Counted from the stretch's first letter, positions 44,452 through 54,371 are shown. The stretch: 64,000 nt of DNA from Duganella rivi (GCF_009857435.1 NZ_WWCK01000002.1:124001-188000); one strand, 5' to 3'. Notes: generated by a model not told the origin, from the sequence alone. Numbers and translations: made by a program.

Positions 44452-46452
44452 TCAGGAAATTTTGAAGAAGGCGATTTCCTCGTTGAGCTTTTGCGCCTCG
44501 CCGGACAAGGTGCCGGAAGCTGCAGCAGTTTGCTCGACCAGGGCGGCATTCCGCTGCGTGGCCTCGTCCAGTTCTGCCACCGCGCGATTTACCTGGGCCA
44601 CGCCGCTGGCCTGTTCTTCGGTGCTGGTCGCCACGTCGCGCATCAACTGGTCGATACGTTTGGCATTGGTGACGATGTCGGTAATGGTCATGCCGGCTTC
44701 GGCCACTACCGCGTTGCCGGCCCGCACCTGCTCCATGCTGTCACTGATCAGCTCCTTGATTTCCTTGGCGGCGCTGGCCGAGCGGTGCGCCAGGCTGCGG
44801 ACTTCGGAGGCCACCACTGCAAAGCCGCGGCCCTCTTCACCGGCGCGCGCCGCCTCCACCGCCGCATTCAGCGCCAGGATATTGGTCTGGAAGGCGATGC
44901 CGTCGATGACGCTGATGATTTCCTCGATTTTGCGCGACGATTGCTGGATATCGTCCATGGTGCTGACAACTTGAGCGATCACCTCGCCGCCACGGGTTGC
45001 GGCGGCGGCGTTCTCGTTAACGATGGCGGCGGCGTTGCGCACGGCGTCCCCCGTGTTGCGCACGGTAGCGCTGATTTCCTCTAGGCTGGCGGCGGTCTCC
45101 TCCAGGCTGGCGGCGGCGTCCTCGGTGCGGCGTGACAGATCCAGCGATGCCGAGGCGATTTCCTCGCTGGCCACCTGCACGCTGGCGGAGCTGTCGATTA
45201 CCGTGCCGACCATGCGGCGCAGCGAGGTCTGCATGCGGCCCATAATCTTCATCAGTTCTGCCGCTTCGTCGCTGCCCCATGGCGTCGGCGCCGTGGTCAG
45301 ATTGCCGTGGGTGATCTGTTCGAGATGGCCGGACACTTCCTGCAGGCCGCCCATCATCACCTTGTAGAACGCCAGCAGCAGGTAGGCGGCCAGCAGCACG
45401 AAGACCAGTGAAATGGCGAACTGGGTGCGCAGGGTCGCTTTGATGCGGTCGATGCGCGCTTGCAGCCGCTGGTCCAGCTCCGCGCTGATGCGTTCCTGGC
45501 CGCTGCGCTCCATGTCGACGGCCTTGTTGGATAGCGTCAGATAGCCCTGCGCATCGTTGCCCAGTTCAGCGCCAAGCACCTGGTGCGCCAGCATCTCGCG
45601 CTGGGCGCGGGTTGCGTTGACGATGCCTTCGATATCCATGGTGGAGGCCGCAGTGGTGTCGCCAGCCAGGCCTTGCTCGTAGGAGTCGCGGATATCGGCG
45701 ATCAGTTGCTGCTGCACGGCGCCGTCTTCGATCATGCTGTCGCGCAGCTTGCTGTCGAGATGGCGATCGACCAGGGCGATCATGCCTTTGCCGCGCAAGC
45801 GGGCAGTCATTTCACTGAGCATCGGTCCGCGCAGCACCGCAATGTTCATCATGTGATAGGTGTCCAGGTCGGGATCGAGCGACAGCTGGGAGCCGTCGGC
45901 AATATTGCGGTTGAGCTGGAGCAGGGTGTCGATGTAGGCGCTGTGGGCCAGATAGGTGGTCTGCACGTCGGCCGCGACTGGCGACGCCGCCAACGGTTCA
46001 TGCAATTGCCGCAGTTTGGCGTAGATGCCTTCGAGCTTGAACTCCTTGCCGGTCAGTTGCTGCTGGTTCTCGACTTCGGCAAAAGCGGCTTGCAGTGCTG
46101 CCTGCGTCTCCGGCAACGCCCCCGGATTGGTGGTGGCGGCCAGGCGGCGGAACTGCGCGGCCTTGACCAGATGCACCACCTTATTGGAGTAGCTCAGGCC
46201 GCGGTGCTCCGAGCGCGCGATATCGATCTGGCCTTGCGCCGTAGTCCACAGATAGAACAGGGTGGTCAGCAGCGGCGCCAGGAAGGCGGCGGAAATCCAG
46301 GTCGACTTGGCGGTGAAACTGAGCGAGCGAAATAGCCGTACGCCTGGCGAAAGCCAGCCGTGATAGCGAAAGTATGCGCCGAAACCGTCATTGCGCGCTG
46401 CGGGACGCGATTGCGGCCGGGCAAGGTCTGTGCTGAGTTCCATGGATGGCAT
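44452..46452 (-). CDS. Methyl-accepting chemotaxis protein
   Basis: A 666-aa transmembrane chemoreceptor. TM1 lies near 25-50 (TWISAAFLAPLLTTLFYLWTTAQ), followed by a periplasmic helical sensor domain with a NIT/4-helix-bundle appearance, TM2 (FAISLVFVLLAAYLLLAFYKVMMGG), a HAMP domain (VSGHLEQITHGNLT) and the signalling domain. The highly conserved hairpin is GEEGRGFAVVASEVRSLAHRSASAAKEIKELI. It ends without the CheR/CheB-binding pentapeptide. The start at 46452 is chosen because GAGGG lies 5 nt upstream; an earlier ATG at 46494 lacks one. No other chemotaxis genes are adjacent. The ligand is unknown. Confidence 0.93.
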   Translation of the reverse strand: MPSMELSTDLARPQSRPAARNDGFGAYFRYHGWLSPGVRLFRSLSFTAKSTWISAAFLAPLLTTLFYLWTTAQGQIDIARSEHRGLSYSNKVVHLVKAAQFRRLAATTNPGALPETQAALQAAFAEVENQQQLTGKEFKLEGIYAKLRQLHEPLAASPVAADVQTTYLAHSAYIDTLLQLNRNIADGSQLSLDPDLDTYHMMNIAVLRGPMLSEMTARLRGKGMIALVDRHLDSKLRDSMIEDGAVQQQLIADIRDSYEQGLAGDTTAASTMDIEGIVNATRAQREMLAHQVLGAELGNDAQGYLTLSNKAVDMERSGQERISAELDQRLQARIDRIKATLRTQFAISLVFVLLAAYLLLAFYKVMMGGLQEVSGHLEQITHGNLTTAPTPWGSDEAAELMKIMGRMQTSLRRMVGTVIDSSASVQVASEEIASASLDLSRRTEDAAASLEETAASLEEISATVRNTGDAVRNAAAIVNENAAAATRGGEVIAQVVSTMDDIQQSSRKIEEIISVIDGIAFQTNILALNAAVEAARAGEEGRGFAVVASEVRSLAHRSASAAKEIKELISDSMEQVRAGNAVVAEAGMTITDIVTNAKRIDQLMRDVATSTEEQASGVAQVNRAVAELDEATQRNAALVEQTAAASGTLSGEAQKLNEEIAFFKIS

Positions 46453-46624
46453 GACTTCCCTCTTTTTCTCAGTTGAATTAATCAAATAAATCAAATTAGT
46501 TAAATTTTGCGCGATAAAATTCCTTTTGGCAATAAAAATGAATCCATGTGTTGTTAATTTGGTGAATTTGGGAAAGTGCGCGGCGCGCGCCGGCGCGGGG
46601 CCGGCGGCAGGTGAGGAGGGAGGT

Positions 46625-47092
46625 TTACAGGAAGCGGTCGATGATTTTTTTGCTGTGCTTGTCCAGATCGCGCAGGTCGCGGATCAGGTAATGGATGCCG
46701 TGGATGTCGGTGATCAGCAGGGTGTCGATGGTCAGGCGGCGGATGTCCTCTTCGCCGCGCAGCACGAATTCGGTGTCGCCGCGGTCGGTCTTCACGGACC
46801 AGGTGCACGGCGTGGCGTAGCTGGTCACGCTGTTGATGCGGGCGATTTCGGGCATGAATTCACGGCCGCTCAGTTCTTCGCTCACTAAAGCACCTATCGG
46901 TGCGGGGAGGTCGCTAATGCGGTCGATCCATGCCACTTCCTTGCCGTCGTTGTTGAGCAGCGAGATGCCGTCTTCCGGCGCTTGCACCGGGAAGGCGCGT
47001 ACCGGCGAGACGCCTTCGTGCACCACGCCCTCGGTGGTGGTCAGCACCAGTTTGCCGAAGGGATTGCGGATCAGTTCAAATTGCGTCGTCAT
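46625..47092 (-). CDS. DUF1854 protein of the cyanophycin locus
   Basis: A 155-aa cytosolic protein of the DUF1854 family, which is regularly encoded next to cyanophycin synthetases and a dedicated ABC exporter-like protein in betaproteobacteria. Features are FELIRNPFGKLVLTTTEGVVHEGVSPVRAFPVQAPEDGISLLNNDGKEVAWI at the N-terminus and LLITDIHGIHYLIRDLRDLDKHSKKII at the C-terminus. The start is one base after the stop of the upstream ABC gene, so the two are co-translated. Biochemical role is unknown; a function in cyanophycin granule metabolism is inferred from context. Confidence 0.9.
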   Translation of the reverse strand: MTTQFELIRNPFGKLVLTTTEGVVHEGVSPVRAFPVQAPEDGISLLNNDGKEVAWIDRISDLPAPIGALVSEELSGREFMPEIARINSVTSYATPCTWSVKTDRGDTEFVLRGEEDIRRLTIDTLLITDIHGIHYLIRDLRDLDKHSKKIIDRFL

Positions 47093-47093
47093 C

Positions 47094-49352
47094 TTATTCT
47101 TCCTTGCCCAGTTCCGCGTTGCGCGCTTGCGCTTGATACAGGCGGTAGTACGCGCCTTCGAGCGCCATCAGTTCATCGTGCGGGCCGTCTTCTACGACCA
47201 CGCCGCGATCCAGCACCACCAGGCGGTCAGCCTTCTGCAAGGTCGACAGGCGGTGCGCAATTGCGATGGTGGTGCGGCCTTGCACCAGGTTGTCCAGCGC
47301 GCGCTGGATTTCTTTTTCGGTTTCCGAGTCCACCGAGGCGGTGGCTTCGTCGAGGATCAGGATCTTCGGATCGATCAGCAGCGCGCGCGCAATCGAGATG
47401 CGCTGACGCTCGCCGCCCGACAGGCCTTGGCCGCGTTCACCGACCATCGAGTCATAGCCTTGCGGGAGGCGCAGAATAAATTCGTGCGCATGCGCAGCGC
47501 GCGCGGCAGCGATGATCTCTTCACGTGTCGCATCCGGTTTGCCGTACGCCAGATTCTCGGCGATGGTGCCGAAGAACAGGAACGGCTCCTGCAGCACCAA
47601 GCCGATATTGCGGCGATAGTCCGACACCGCGAACTGGCGAATATCCACGCCGTCCAGCAGGATTGCGCCTTCCGCCACATCGTAGAAGCGGCAGATCAGG
47701 TTGACCAGCGTCGATTTGCCGGAGCCCGAATGGCCGACCAGACCCACCATCTGGCCCGCCTTGATATCCAGATTGATGCCCCGATTGACCGCGCGGTTCC
47801 CGTAGCGGAAGCCGACTTCGCGCAGCGAGATATTGCCTTCGATCCTGCCCAGCTTGACCGGATTTACAGGTTCCGGCACCGACGATACGTGATCCAGGAT
47901 ATCGAAGATACGCTTGGCCGCCGACGCCGATTTCTGCGTCACCGACACGATGCGGCTCATCGAATCCAGACGGCCGTAGAAGCGGCTGGCGTAAGCGATG
48001 AAGGAGGTCAGCACGCCAACGGTGATATTCCCTTTCGAGACCTGGTAAATACCGAACACCCAGATCACCAGCAAGCCCAATTCGGTCAGGAACGACACGG
48101 TCGGCGAGAACAGCGACCACACCTTGTTCAGCTTATCGTTCACCGCCAGATTGTGTTTGTTAGCGGTGCGGAAGCGGTTCGCTTCGCGCGCTTCCTGCGC
48201 AAAGGCCTTCACCACGCGGATGCCGGGAATGGTATCGGCCAGCACGTTGGTGACTTCGCCCCACACGCGGTCGATCTTTTCAAAGCCAGTGCGCAGGCGG
48301 TCGCGCACCAGGTGAATCATCCAGGCGATGAACGGCAGCGGCGCCAGCGTGCAGATGGCCAGCCACGGATCGAGATTCAGCAGGATCACGCCGGTCATGA
48401 TGATCATCAGGCAGTCGGACAGGAAGTCCAGCAAGTGCAGCGACAGGAATACGCAGATACGGTCACTCTCGGAACCGATACGCGACATCAGGTCGCCGGT
48501 GCGCTTGCCGCTGAAGTATTCGAGCGACAGTTGCAGCAAGTGTTCATAAGTAGTGGTGCGCAGGTCGGCGCCGATGCGCTCCGAGGCCAGCGCCAGCACA
48601 TAGGTTTTGCCCCAGCCGAAAATCCACGCCAGCACTGCCGCGCCGACCAGTCCGGACATATACATCACCACCAGCTTCGGATCGACTTCCTTACCGTTCT
48701 GGTAGGGGATCAGCACATTGTCCATCAGCGGGATGGTGAGGTACGGCGGAATCATATGCGCGCCGGTGGACAGCAGCATCAGCGTAAAGCCGAGCGCCAA
48801 CTGCCATTTATATGGCTTGGCGAAACGCCACAGGCGGAACAGCGTCCACGTCGACGGCGGCGTGTAGACCACCTTGGTGCAGACCGGGCATTCCTCCTGC
48901 TCCGGCTCCATCGGCGCTTTGCAGCTGGGGCAGATGTTTTTATCGTCAACCACCACCGGCTCGCCGCTGGCGTGGCTGTCGCGGTGCGCGTCGAATTGTT
49001 CGACCAGGCGGATGGCCGCCAGATTCTGGCCCAGCGTGAAGCGCCATGCGCCCAGGCGGCCGTGCGTATTCACTAACTCGATATGGCCAACGCCCGCGTG
49101 ATCGTGGTGCTTCAACACCAAGTCCGGCGAAAACGGCCACGCTTCCCAGCGCTCGGCGCCCGGTGCGCGGGCCAGAACCCGGCTCGGCGTCACGACCACT
49201 ACACCTTTTGCGAAACGAAGTTGCTGATCCAAGTCAACCTCCAGGGCACTTACAACGTTTTCCCCTTGGGAAAGTTGTGCCTGTATCTCTGAACGCCAGC
49301 GTTCTGGAAGATCGCTAAGGCTGGATACGGTGGAAAGTTGTTCGGTTGTCAT
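47094..49352 (-). CDS. ABC transporter (fused permease-ATPase) of the cyanophycin locus
   Basis: A 752-aa exporter-type half-transporter with an unusual N-terminal extension of about 175 residues containing a zinc ribbon (CPSCKAPMEPEQEECPVC). It is followed by six membrane helices (starting LALGFTLMLLSTGAHMIPPYL) and a nucleotide-binding domain with Walker A GHSGSGKST, signature LSGGERQR and Walker B ILILDEATAS. It is translated just before the DUF1854 gene and is divergent from the two cyanophycin synthetase genes. The family is named for its constant association with cyanophycin genes; the transported substrate is not established. Confidence 0.92.
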   Translation of the reverse strand: MTTEQLSTVSSLSDLPERWRSEIQAQLSQGENVVSALEVDLDQQLRFAKGVVVVTPSRVLARAPGAERWEAWPFSPDLVLKHHDHAGVGHIELVNTHGRLGAWRFTLGQNLAAIRLVEQFDAHRDSHASGEPVVVDDKNICPSCKAPMEPEQEECPVCTKVVYTPPSTWTLFRLWRFAKPYKWQLALGFTLMLLSTGAHMIPPYLTIPLMDNVLIPYQNGKEVDPKLVVMYMSGLVGAAVLAWIFGWGKTYVLALASERIGADLRTTTYEHLLQLSLEYFSGKRTGDLMSRIGSESDRICVFLSLHLLDFLSDCLMIIMTGVILLNLDPWLAICTLAPLPFIAWMIHLVRDRLRTGFEKIDRVWGEVTNVLADTIPGIRVVKAFAQEAREANRFRTANKHNLAVNDKLNKVWSLFSPTVSFLTELGLLVIWVFGIYQVSKGNITVGVLTSFIAYASRFYGRLDSMSRIVSVTQKSASAAKRIFDILDHVSSVPEPVNPVKLGRIEGNISLREVGFRYGNRAVNRGINLDIKAGQMVGLVGHSGSGKSTLVNLICRFYDVAEGAILLDGVDIRQFAVSDYRRNIGLVLQEPFLFFGTIAENLAYGKPDATREEIIAAARAAHAHEFILRLPQGYDSMVGERGQGLSGGERQRISIARALLIDPKILILDEATASVDSETEKEIQRALDNLVQGRTTIAIAHRLSTLQKADRLVVLDRGVVVEDGPHDELMALEGAYYRLYQAQARNAELGKEE

Positions 49353-49407
49353 CGTGTGGCGTACTCCGGTGGGGAAAAGGGCTGTTATAACGGCTTATTT
49401 ACGGTAT

Positions 49408-49434
49408 TCTGTCATTCATCAAACATTTGACAGA
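49408..49434. promoter_or_regulatory. Inverted repeat between the ABC and cyanophycin synthetase genes
   Basis: TCTGTC (49408-49413) and GACAGA (49429-49434) are 6-bp inverted arms 15 bp apart in the 216-bp divergent promoter region. It could be an operator coordinating both directions; support is weak. Confidence 0.35.
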
Positions 49435-49568
49435 GAACAATAAAACCGGATGTTTGGGGCGCGGGGCCAACTGGCGGCAAGTATACCGCACAGGGCAAGC
49501 CAAGGGTACAGGGTTTAAAATACGGCGCGGGCTGGCTAGGCCGATAACAAAGTTACAAGAATCAATAC

Positions 49569-51731
49569 ATGACTAAGAAGAAAGACATTGAAGTTCTCCG
49601 CGTGACCCACTTGCGTGGGCCCAACATCTGGACTTATCGCCCAGTGATCGAGGCATGGCTGGATATCGGCGAGCTGGAGAACTTTCCCTCGAATTTGCTG
49701 CCCGGTTTGTATGAGCGCCTGACGGCGATCCTGCCGGGCCTGATCGTCCACCGCTGCGGCGTGGGCGAGCACGGCGGCTTCCTCGAACGCCTGCGCGACG
49801 GCACCTACGCCGGCCACATCCTCGAACACGTGGTGCTGGAGCTGCAAAATCTGGCCGGCATGAAAACCGGCTTTGGCAAGACCCGCCAGATCGGCGAAGA
49901 CACCGGCCTGTACAAAATGGCTTTCCGTACCCGCCAGGAAGAAGTCGGCCGCGCCGCGCTGGCCGCCGGCCGCGACCTGCTGATGGCGATGATCGAAGAT
50001 AAACCGTACGACCTGGCCGCCACGATTGCCAACCTGACCGACATGGTCGAGAGCCTGTGCCTCGGCCCAAGCACCGGCAACATCGTCGATGCTGCCGGCG
50101 TGCGCAAGATTCCGCATATCCGCCTGACCGACGGCAATCTGGTGCAGCTGGGCCACGGCGCGGCGCAGCGCCGCATCTGGACTGCGGAAACCGAACACAC
50201 CTCGGCCATTGCCGAAGGCATCGCCAGCGACAAAGACTTGACCAAGACCTTGATCTCGTCCTGCGGCGTGCCAGTGCCGGAAGGCGAATTGGTACGCAGT
50301 GCCGAAGAAGCGTGGGAAGCCGCGCAAGACATCGGCCTGCCGGTGGTACTGAAACCGTACGACGGCAATCACGGCCGCGGTGTATCGCTGAACCTGAGCA
50401 CCGAAGCCGACATCGCCGCTGCCTATGCGCTGGCAGCGGAAGAGGGCGACAGCAGCAGTGTCATCGTCGAGCGCTTCATCGTTGGCGATGAGCACCGCCT
50501 GCTGGTGGTGGGCCGCCGCGTGGTGGCTGCTGCCGCCGGCGAATCGCTGTGGGTGACCGGCGACGGCAAATCCTCCGTGCTGGAATTGTGCAATACCCAG
50601 ATCAACACCGACCCGCGCCGCGGCGAGACCGAGGAGTTCCCACTGGGCCTGGTCAAACCGAACGAATCGGGCGAGATCGTGCTGGAACTCCAGCGCCAAG
50701 GCCTGACCCACGATTCCGTGCCGGCCGACGGCGTGAAAGTGCTGATCCAGCCTAACGGCAACGTCGCGGTCGACGTCACCGACAAGGTGCACCCGCAAGT
50801 GGCCGCAGCAGCCGCACTGGCGGCGCGCGTGGTCGGCCTGGATATCGCCGGCATCGACCTGGTGACCTCCGACATTTCGCGTCCGCTGGACGAAACCGGC
50901 GGCGCCATCATCGAAGTCAACGCCAGCCCAGGTTTGCTGGCGCACTTGAAGCCAGCCGTGGGCGAGCCGCGCAACGTCGGTGAAGCCATCGTGGAGCACC
51001 TGTTTGGCGAAGCCACTGGCCGCATGCCTATCGTTGGCGTCAGCGGCAAGCATGGGACTACCATGACCTCGCGCCTGATCGCGTGGCTGCTGCAAATCAG
51101 CGGCAAGAAAACCGGCCTGACTTGCGCCGACGGCTTGTTCGTCAATGGCCGCGAGCTGCCGCTTGACGGCTTGAGCGAGTGGGAAACCGGCGAGCGTCTG
51201 CTGTTGAACAAAAACGTTGAAGCCGGCGTATTCGAATCTAGCGCGCGCATGATCCTGGCCGAAGGCCTGGCCTACGACAAGTGCGCCGTCGGCGTGGTCA
51301 CTGACGTCAGCGACTTCGAAGACGTGAGCGACTTCCACATCGAGAGCCTGGATAAGCTGTACAACGTGCTGCGCACCCAAGTGGACGTAGTGCTGCCGAG
51401 CGGCGTCGCGGTGCTGAACGCCGCCGATTCGCAAGTGGTAGAGATGGCCGACCTGTGCGACGGCGAAGTGATTTTCTACGGCGTGGACGAACACCTGGAC
51501 GCCATCGCCGCGCACCGCAAGGACGGCAAGCGCGTGGTGTTCCAGCGCGCGAATGGCATCGTGCTGGCAAACGGCGACGCTGAAGTAGCGAACCTGCCGC
51601 TGTCGCCACTGGTGCCGCCTGAAGCCGTGCTGGCAGCGATTGCCGCCGGCTGGGCGCTGGGCCTGACGCCGGAGCTGATCGGCGCCGGCTTGCGCACCTT
51701 TGAAGCGGCTCCGAAGAAATCGCATCACTGA
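49569..51731 (+). CDS. Cyanophycin synthetase paralogue with degenerate Mur-ligase domain
   Basis: A 720-aa CphA-family protein. The N-terminal domain and ATP-grasp domain are intact (DKDLTKTLISSCGVPVPEGELV, LPVVLKPYDGNHGRGVSLNL, IIEVNASPGLLAHL). The C-terminal Mur-ligase-like domain is altered: the P-loop GTNGKTT of the neighbouring paralogue reads GKHGTTM here (493-499), losing the catalytic lysine. The protein also ends about 130 residues early. It resembles CphA2/CphA'-type synthetases, whose Mur domain is inactive and which in cyanobacteria join beta-aspartyl-arginine dipeptides. It is 31 nt upstream of the full synthetase in the same operon. Confidence 0.9.
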   Translation: MTKKKDIEVLRVTHLRGPNIWTYRPVIEAWLDIGELENFPSNLLPGLYERLTAILPGLIVHRCGVGEHGGFLERLRDGTYAGHILEHVVLELQNLAGMKTGFGKTRQIGEDTGLYKMAFRTRQEEVGRAALAAGRDLLMAMIEDKPYDLAATIANLTDMVESLCLGPSTGNIVDAAGVRKIPHIRLTDGNLVQLGHGAAQRRIWTAETEHTSAIAEGIASDKDLTKTLISSCGVPVPEGELVRSAEEAWEAAQDIGLPVVLKPYDGNHGRGVSLNLSTEADIAAAYALAAEEGDSSSVIVERFIVGDEHRLLVVGRRVVAAAAGESLWVTGDGKSSVLELCNTQINTDPRRGETEEFPLGLVKPNESGEIVLELQRQGLTHDSVPADGVKVLIQPNGNVAVDVTDKVHPQVAAAAALAARVVGLDIAGIDLVTSDISRPLDETGGAIIEVNASPGLLAHLKPAVGEPRNVGEAIVEHLFGEATGRMPIVGVSGKHGTTMTSRLIAWLLQISGKKTGLTCADGLFVNGRELPLDGLSEWETGERLLLNKNVEAGVFESSARMILAEGLAYDKCAVGVVTDVSDFEDVSDFHIESLDKLYNVLRTQVDVVLPSGVAVLNAADSQVVEMADLCDGEVIFYGVDEHLDAIAAHRKDGKRVVFQRANGIVLANGDAEVANLPLSPLVPPEAVLAAIAAGWALGLTPELIGAGLRTFEAAPKKSHH

Positions 51732-51762
51732 TCGTCATCACTGAAAGAATAAGAAGAGTTAT

Positions 51763-54333
51763 ATGGAAGTCATACGCACCCGCGCCCTTCGTGGCCCGAA
51801 TCTGTGGAGCCATCACACTGCGGTGGAAGTCATCGTTTCGTGCCCGCCGGAAGAACAATCGATTGCCACGCTGGCAGGCTTCGAGCAGCGCCTGCGTGCG
51901 CGCTTCGGCACCATCGGCGCACTGCGTCCGACCGGTACCTCGGACGCCGTGCCGCTGGCCCGCGTATTGGAAGTGGCGGCACTGAGCCTGCAAGCGCAAG
52001 CCGGTTGCCCGGTCACCTTCAGCCGCACCACTGCGACGCTGGAAGACGGCATCTACCAGACCGTGGTCGAGTACACCGAGGAAGCAGTTGGCCGCCGTGC
52101 CGTGGAGCTGGCGGAAAGCCTGATCAACGCCGCGCTGGCCGATACGCCGTTTGACCTGGCCGCTGCGCTGGCAGAACTGGCCGATCTGGATGAAGACGTG
52201 CGCCTGGGGCCAAGCACCGGCGCCATCGTCAACGCCGCCGTGGCGCGCGACATCCCATTCCGCCGCCTGACCGACGGTTCGATGGTGATGTTCGGCTGGG
52301 GCTCGAAACAGCGCCGCATCCAGGCCGCTGAAATGGACACCACCGGCGCGATCGGCGAGACCATCGCGCAGGACAAGGAACTGACCAAGAAGCTGCTGCA
52401 CGCAGCGGGCGTGCCGGTGCCTATCGGCCGCTCGGTGGAAGATGAAGCCGACGCGTGGAAAGCCGCGCAGGAAATCGGCCTGCCGGTGGTGGTGAAGCCG
52501 AAGGACGGCAACCAGGGCAAGGGCGTGACGGTCAACATCATGAGCAAGGAGCACCTCGAAGCCGCCTTCCGCACCGCCAAGGAATTCCGCGACGACGTGA
52601 TGGTTGAACGCTACCTGCCGGGTCATGACTACCGCTTGCTCGTCATCGGCAACAAGCTGGTGGCCGCAGCGCGCCGCGATCCGCCGCAAGTGGTGGGCGA
52701 CGGCAAGCACACCGTGCGCGAGCTGGTGGACATTGTGAATGCCGATCCGCGCCGCGGCTCGGGCCATTCCACTTCGCTGACCAAGATTCGTTTTGACGAC
52801 ATCGCGATTGCGCGCCTTGCACTGCAAGACCTGCAAGCGGATTCGGTGCCGGCCCATGGCCAGCGCGTCATCCTGCGCAACAACGCCAATCTGTCGACCG
52901 GCGGCACCGCTACCGACGTTACCGATGACGTGCACCCGGAAGTGGCAGCGCGCGCGGTAGAAGCGGCGCAAATGATCGGCCTCGATCTGTGCGGCGTGGA
53001 CGTCGTTTGCGACAACGTGCTGTCGCCGATTGAAAATCAACGCGGCGGCGTGGTGGAAGTGAACGCTGCACCGGGCCTGCGCATGCACATCGCGCCATCG
53101 TTCGGCAAAGGCCGCGCAGTGGGCGAGGCTATCGTCAACACTATGTTTGCACCGGGCGAGAACGGCCGCATTCCAGTGGTGGCGGTGACCGGCACCAACG
53201 GCAAGACCACCACCGTGCGTTTGATCGCGCACCTGCTGACTGCCAGCGGCCTGCGTACCGGTATGACCAATACCGACGGCGTCTACATCGAAGGCCGCCA
53301 GACCGATAGCGGCGATTGCAGCGGCCCACGCAGCGCGCGCAACGTGCTGCTGCACCCTGACGTCGATGCGGCGGTGTTTGAAACCGCGCGCGGCGGCATT
53401 CTGCGCGAAGGCCTGGCTTTCGATCGCTGCCAAGTGGCGGTCGTCACCAACATCGGCATGGGCGATCACCTTGGCCTGAACTACATCACCACGGTGGAAG
53501 ACCTGGCGGTACTCAAGCGCGTGATCGTGCAGAACGTGTCGGAGAGCGGCTTCGCGGTGCTGAACGCGGTCGATCCTATCGTTGCAGGCATGGCGGCGAA
53601 TTGCCGCGGCAAGGTGATCTTCTTCGGCGCCGATCGCACGCATCCTGTGATTGCGACGCATCTGGCGCAGGGCTGCCGTACCGTGTACGTGGAAAATGGC
53701 CACATCGTTGCAGCGGAAGGCCGCGAGCAGCACACCATTCCATTGTCGGCTGTGCCAATCACCCGCAACGGCGCGATTGGCTTCCAGGTGGAGAACGTGA
53801 TGGCGTCGGTCGCTGCGGCATGGGGCGTGGGCATCAGCTGGGATGCGATTCGCCTCGGCCTGAAAACCTTCGCCAACGATTCGGACAATGCGCCGGGCCG
53901 TTTCAACGTGTTCGATTACAAGGGCGCAACGCTGATCGCCGACTATGGCCACAATCCAGACGCGATCCTCGCGCTGGTGAAGGCTGTAGAGACCATGCCG
54001 GCCAAGCGCCGCGTGGTGGTGATCTCGGGCGCAGGCGACCGCCGCGACCAGGACATCACGCAGCAGACCGAAATCCTTGGCCGCGCGTTTGACGACGTGC
54101 TGCTGTACGAAGACGCCTGCCAGCGTGGCCGTGTTGATGGCGAGGTTGTAGCGCTGCTGCGTTCGGGCCTGAACGGCGCGCCGCGCACTTCGCACATCGA
54201 GGAAATCTATGGCGAGTTCAAAGCCATCGATACCGCGCTCGCCCGCTTGCAGGACGGCGACCTTTGCCTGATCCTGATCGACCAGGTAGAAGATGCGCTG
54301 GCGCACATCGCAAAACGTATCAAAGAAGCATAA
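51763..54333 (+). CDS. cphA: Cyanophycin synthetase
   Basis: An 856-aa full-length enzyme that polymerises Asp and Arg into the storage polymer cyanophycin (multi-L-arginyl-poly-L-aspartate) using ATP. It has the N-terminal domain (VIRTRALRGPNLWSHHTAVEV), an ATP-grasp domain that adds Asp (VPVPIGRSVEDEADAWKAAQEIGLPVVVKPKDGNQGKGV), and a Mur-ligase domain that adds Arg. The latter has an intact P-loop GTNGKTTT at 477-484 and DYGHNPDAI in the C-terminal lobe. Length matches CphA1 enzymes (about 850-900 aa). It follows the degenerate paralogue, so both are made together. No cyanophycinase gene is in the window. Confidence 0.96.
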   Translation: MEVIRTRALRGPNLWSHHTAVEVIVSCPPEEQSIATLAGFEQRLRARFGTIGALRPTGTSDAVPLARVLEVAALSLQAQAGCPVTFSRTTATLEDGIYQTVVEYTEEAVGRRAVELAESLINAALADTPFDLAAALAELADLDEDVRLGPSTGAIVNAAVARDIPFRRLTDGSMVMFGWGSKQRRIQAAEMDTTGAIGETIAQDKELTKKLLHAAGVPVPIGRSVEDEADAWKAAQEIGLPVVVKPKDGNQGKGVTVNIMSKEHLEAAFRTAKEFRDDVMVERYLPGHDYRLLVIGNKLVAAARRDPPQVVGDGKHTVRELVDIVNADPRRGSGHSTSLTKIRFDDIAIARLALQDLQADSVPAHGQRVILRNNANLSTGGTATDVTDDVHPEVAARAVEAAQMIGLDLCGVDVVCDNVLSPIENQRGGVVEVNAAPGLRMHIAPSFGKGRAVGEAIVNTMFAPGENGRIPVVAVTGTNGKTTTVRLIAHLLTASGLRTGMTNTDGVYIEGRQTDSGDCSGPRSARNVLLHPDVDAAVFETARGGILREGLAFDRCQVAVVTNIGMGDHLGLNYITTVEDLAVLKRVIVQNVSESGFAVLNAVDPIVAGMAANCRGKVIFFGADRTHPVIATHLAQGCRTVYVENGHIVAAEGREQHTIPLSAVPITRNGAIGFQVENVMASVAAAWGVGISWDAIRLGLKTFANDSDNAPGRFNVFDYKGATLIADYGHNPDAILALVKAVETMPAKRRVVVISGAGDRRDQDITQQTEILGRAFDDVLLYEDACQRGRVDGEVVALLRSGLNGAPRTSHIEEIYGEFKAIDTALARLQDGDLCLILIDQVEDALAHIAKRIKEA

Positions 54334-54334
54334 T

Positions 54335-54371
54335 TTAGATAATATCTATCGAATCCATAGATATAAATAGA
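54335..54371. promoter_or_regulatory. OxyR-like site upstream of catalase
   Basis: TTAG-N7-CTAT-N7-ATAG-N7-TAGA follows the OxyR tetramer pattern ATAG-N7-CTAT-N7-ATAG-N7-CTAT. The two central quarter-sites are perfect, the first matches 3 of 4 and the last is poor. It lies 65 bp before the catalase ATG, a sensible place for peroxide-induced activation. Confidence 0.5.

Noticed and set aside
40479..44549. Very long minus-strand open frame (over 1300 codons) opposite the GH3 and transporter genes
   Set aside because: It is the antisense shadow of well-defined genes in high-GC DNA: His/Arg/Gln-rich, no domain motifs, while the plus strand carries GH3 and MFS signatures. The same applies to long antisense frames at 51307-54306 and 8557-10275.
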